Positions 5,756 to 7,357 of a DNA stretch of 7,357 bases are shown piece by piece. The DNA lies in NCBI GenBank assembly GCA_964463285.1, contig CAYXBB010000055.1, positions 1-7,357 on the forward strand, in the 5' to 3' direction. Within the stretch, counting starts at the first letter, position 1. The number at the start of each line of letters is the position of its first letter. The notes beneath the pieces were generated by a model that was not told the DNA's origin, ran no database searches, and saw only the letters and a list, made by a program, of their open reading frames with translations. A program made the position numbers and the translations under genes. The stretch comes from JAAZLS01 sp964463285 (GTDB taxonomy: Bacteria; Bacillota; Dethiobacteria; DTU022).

Positions 5756-6634
5756 ATGGAAGCTATCCTTAAGGAAAACATAATTAAGAGAGCTTGCCGG
5801 GGAATTGCTCCTGGAGGCGATAAATATTTTTACCTGGAGCTACAGGCAGTAGAAGAGATAGCCCGGCGGTTTTTCAGATCAAGGAGGGAAGTGGAACTGG
5901 TTGCCCTGGAAGAGGGGATTATCCCTTTGCGCTATCAGCGCAACCTGGGTACTCTGGGAGTTAAGGGGCAAATTAACCTTCTTAAGTCTTGGGTGGGAAT
6001 TGTAGGGGCCGGCGGATTGGGCGGGATGGCGGTAGAGTTGCTGGCTCGGGCGGGAATTGGCAAGATGGCAGTGGTAGATTATGACTACCTCTCGGAAAGT
6101 AATCTTAACCGACAGCTGCTATCGATGGAAACAAATTTGGGAGAATCCAAGGTAGAGGCGGCCCGGAAAAGGATAGCCGAAATAAATAGCTCGGTGGAGG
6201 TAACCTCCTGTTTTTTACAGGGAGATGCCAACAGCTTGCAGCAAATTTTGGCCGGTTGTCACCTGGTGTTGGATTGCCTGGATAACCTCAGCTCGCGATT
6301 TGCCCTGGAGGAGGCCTGTCAGATATTACAGGTTCCCCTGGTTCATGGAGCCATCGCCGGTTTCCTGGGCCAACTGGGGGTAATTTATCCCGGAGAACCG
6401 CTGCTGGGTTCTATCTATGGTTCCCCTCCTTTCCGGGACAGGGATCGCGGTGCAGAGGTGCAGCTGGGAAACCCGGCGCCCACCCCGGCATTGGTGGCTT
6501 CCTGGCAGGCAAATGAGGCGATTAAGATACTGACCGGGCTGGGAAGCGCTTTGCGGGGGAAACTGCTGATTATCGACCTGCTATCCTGTGAAACCAGGTT
6601 GATCGAGCTTATCGACGGGAAAAATAAATTTTAA
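5756..6634 (+). CDS. ThiF/MoeB/HesA family E1-like adenylyltransferase
   Basis: Members of this family adenylate the C-terminal Gly-Gly of small sulfur-carrier proteins (MoaD, ThiS and relatives) for molybdopterin, thiamine or other sulfur chemistry. Of 292 residues, about 1-58 form an N-terminal extension. The E1 core then begins RYQRNLGTLG (59-68), followed by the nucleotide loop GAGGLG (84-89), Asp98 and Asp100 (VVDYD), NLNRQ (106-110), Lys122 and LDCLDN (162-167). The two CxxC zinc sites of MoeB/ThiF and a catalytic Cys in the usual place are missing. The region after YPGE (211-214) has no cysteine until C278. From memory, such RN.GTLG proteins accompany tungsten-dependent aldehyde ferredoxin oxidoreductase genes and a MoaD-like partner. 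The riboswitch downstream fits a Mo/W cofactor role. ATG 5756 is the first possible start after an in-frame TAG (5750-5752), and its SD is poor. Confidence 0.9.
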   Translation: MEAILKENIIKRACRGIAPGGDKYFYLELQAVEEIARRFFRSRREVELVALEEGIIPLRYQRNLGTLGVKGQINLLKSWVGIVGAGGLGGMAVELLARAGIGKMAVVDYDYLSESNLNRQLLSMETNLGESKVEAARKRIAEINSSVEVTSCFLQGDANSLQQILAGCHLVLDCLDNLSSRFALEEACQILQVPLVHGAIAGFLGQLGVIYPGEPLLGSIYGSPPFRDRDRGAEVQLGNPAPTPALVASWQANEAIKILTGLGSALRGKLLIIDLLSCETRLIELIDGKNKF

Positions 6635-6706
6635 TCATTCATCGATTTGCAAGCCTGTGGTAAATTCAACCGCTGGCGATGATCAAATATTTAAGAAATA
6701 GCGAAG

Positions 6707-6737
6707 TTTACGGCAGGAACCGGTATGCATTTATAGA
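6707..6737 (+). promoter_or_regulatory. candidate promoter of the riboswitch transcript
   Basis: TATAGA (6732-6737) would place the transcription start near 6744, only a few bases before the first paired base of the riboswitch. The best -35 is TTTACG (6707-6712) at a long 19-base spacing. TTTATA (6730-6735) and TATAAA (6741-6746) form a short A/T dyad over the -10, possibly an operator. The remainder of 6635-6706 shows no gene and no clear terminator for thiF. Confidence 0.35.
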
Positions 6738-6748
6738 ATTTATAAAAC

Positions 6749-6872
6749 AGCAGCATTGCTCCGAGCCTATCAGCCCGAATTTTACTAGATGGGAGATCAG
6801 GCCGCCAGGGTATATCTGGGAACGGATATGCCTCCCAATGAGGAAAGGAGAATGACTTGGGCCTATGCAGCT
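6749..6872 (+). ncRNA. Moco/Tuco (molybdenum or tungsten cofactor) riboswitch aptamer
   Basis: The stretch carries the conserved blocks I remember for the Moco RNA motif: CTCCGAGCC (about 6760-6767), GCCAGGGT (6804-6811), GGGAACGG (6818-6825) and GCCTCCCAATGAGGAAAGG (6830-6848), then AGAATGAC. The fold is coherent. Closing helix P1 pairs AGCAGCAT (6749-6756) with ATGCAGCT (6865-6872) with one A-A mismatch. CCGAG (6761-6765) pairs with CTTGG (6856-6860). A long hairpin spans 6765-6802, another pairs GTATATC (6810-6816) with GATATGC (6825-6831), and CCTC pairs with GAGG (6831-6834 and 6840-6843). The class senses molybdenum or tungsten cofactor and commonly controls cofactor synthesis or molybdate uptake. 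A modA-like gene follows. Mo and W cannot be told apart by eye. Confidence 0.9.
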
Positions 6873-6909
6873 AAAGGCAGGGTGATGTTGTTATCGCCCC
6901 GCCTTTTTT
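6873..6909 (+). terminator. intrinsic terminator, expression platform of the riboswitch
   Basis: AAAGGC (6873-6878), GGG (6880-6882) and TGAT (6883-6886) pair with ATCG (6893-6896), CCC (6897-6899) and GCCTTT (6901-6906), with one A-C mismatch and loop GTTGTT. The T-run is 6904-6909. It starts directly after the P1 helix of the aptamer and lies upstream of modA, so it should act as a conditional attenuator. The AGGC at 6875-6878 can alternatively pair with GCCT at 6861-6864. Confidence 0.85.
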
Positions 6910-7036
6910 AATGGTGTTGTTTAATATTTTTAAGGCTGGTTTTACTTCTTTCCGGGCGAAGGTAATCACGGAAGGGGGAGGGATTAAATCCAGGCTGCTA
7001 ATTGTAATCCGAAATTTAATGAGGAGGGTAAAATCA

Positions 7037-7321
7037 ATGAGAAAATTAACGCCCATGTTAATTGCATTATTGCTGCTGGTGAGTGTTTTGATGGTAGGAG
7101 GATGTACAGAGGGAGGGCGGTCCGACAATTTGCCGTCGGAGCAAGAGGAAACCCCCGGCGATTTGCAACAGTTTAAAGGCCAAAGTCTAAATCTTTTTGT
7201 GGCGGCCGGCATGAAAAAGGCCATGGATGAAACCATAGCTGCATTTGAAGAAAAAAGTGGGGCTACTGTCCTTGTGAATTACGGGCCTTCCGGTGGTTTG
7301 TTTGTTACTGCTACCCCATAA
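7037..7321 (+). CDS. modA: N-terminal part of a ModA-like molybdate/tungstate-binding lipoprotein, truncated
   Basis: ModA-type proteins bind molybdate or tungstate outside the cell and pass it to an ABC permease. ATG 7037 follows GAGGAGGG (7021-7028) by eight bases. Residues 1-23 are a lipoprotein signal with basic MRK, a hydrophobic core and lipobox VGGC (C23). After a polar linker, LNLFVAAGMKKAMDETIAAFEEKSG (positions 7187-7261) and VNYGPSGGL are typical of the ModA N-terminal lobe, including the AAS-like oxyanion segment. The frame stops at TAA 7319-7321 after 95 residues, against about 250 expected. The last residues (FVTATP) depart from the family pattern. Either a frameshift or sequencing error lies near 7300, or the gene is broken. 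The window ends 36 bases later. The riboswitch upstream fits a Mo/W uptake gene. Confidence 0.75.
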   Translation: MRKLTPMLIALLLLVSVLMVGGCTEGGRSDNLPSEQEETPGDLQQFKGQSLNLFVAAGMKKAMDETIAAFEEKSGATVLVNYGPSGGLFVTATP

Positions 7322-7357
7322 TGACCGGCAATAGACGGTGTTTGTTGTCCTTGGTCT

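Noticed and set aside
5692..5772. Small ORF of 26 codons overlapping the thiF start
   Set aside because: No SD and no recognisable product. A leader peptide cannot be excluded, but nothing supports it.
6639..6682. TCATCG/CGATGA inverted repeat after thiF as a terminator
   Set aside because: The loop is over 30 bases and no T-run follows.
6911..7036. Upstream ATG extension of the modA frame
   Set aside because: The start directly follows the terminator T-run, has no SD and gives a non-conserved N-terminus before a complete lipoprotein signal that has its own strong SD at 7021-7028.

Overview
This is a housekeeping stretch of a Gram-positive (Firmicutes) genome, all genes on the + strand. The order rplU-rpmA-obgE-nadD-yqeK-LCP-rsfS, purine-rich Shine-Dalgarno (SD) sites, GTG and TTG starts and sigma-A-type promoters point to the Clostridia. 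An anaerobic Peptococcaceae/Desulfotomaculum-like lineage is my best inference, supported by an AOR-cluster-type ThiF protein and a Moco/Tuco riboswitch. I could not confirm the taxon.

Positions 1-785 form one transcription unit. A near-consensus promoter is followed by a structured leader that resembles the L21 autoregulatory leader, then rplU (L21) and rpmA (L27), and a strong intrinsic terminator. The prp protease gene that many Firmicutes carry between these genes is absent. L27 correspondingly begins directly with MAHKKG and has no cleavable extension.

Positions 786-5653 hold the obgE-nadD-RRM-yqeK-LCP-rsfS cluster, which covers ribosome assembly (ObgE), NAD synthesis (NadD), Ap4A hydrolysis (YqeK), an envelope LCP-type membrane protein and ribosome silencing (RsfS). 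Two features stand out. A small single-domain RRM RNA-binding protein sits between nadD and yqeK. The LCP protein has lost hallmark catalytic residues and has no ATG/GTG/TTG start that would include its cytoplasmic arm. An intrinsic terminator closes the cluster.

Positions 5654-7357 turn to molybdenum/tungsten metabolism. An E1-like ThiF/MoeB/HesA adenylyltransferase lacks the usual zinc cysteines. It is followed by a roughly 400-base gap containing a convincing molybdenum/tungsten cofactor riboswitch (aptamer about 6749-6872) with its terminator (6873-6909). Next comes the start of a ModA-like molybdate/tungstate-binding lipoprotein that stops after 95 codons, close to the window end. This could be a real truncation or a sequence error at a contig edge.

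I see no CRISPR array, tRNA, rRNA, insertion sequence or convincing reverse-strand gene. The least ordinary parts are the ThiF/riboswitch/modA module, the inserted RRM gene and the degenerate LCP protein.
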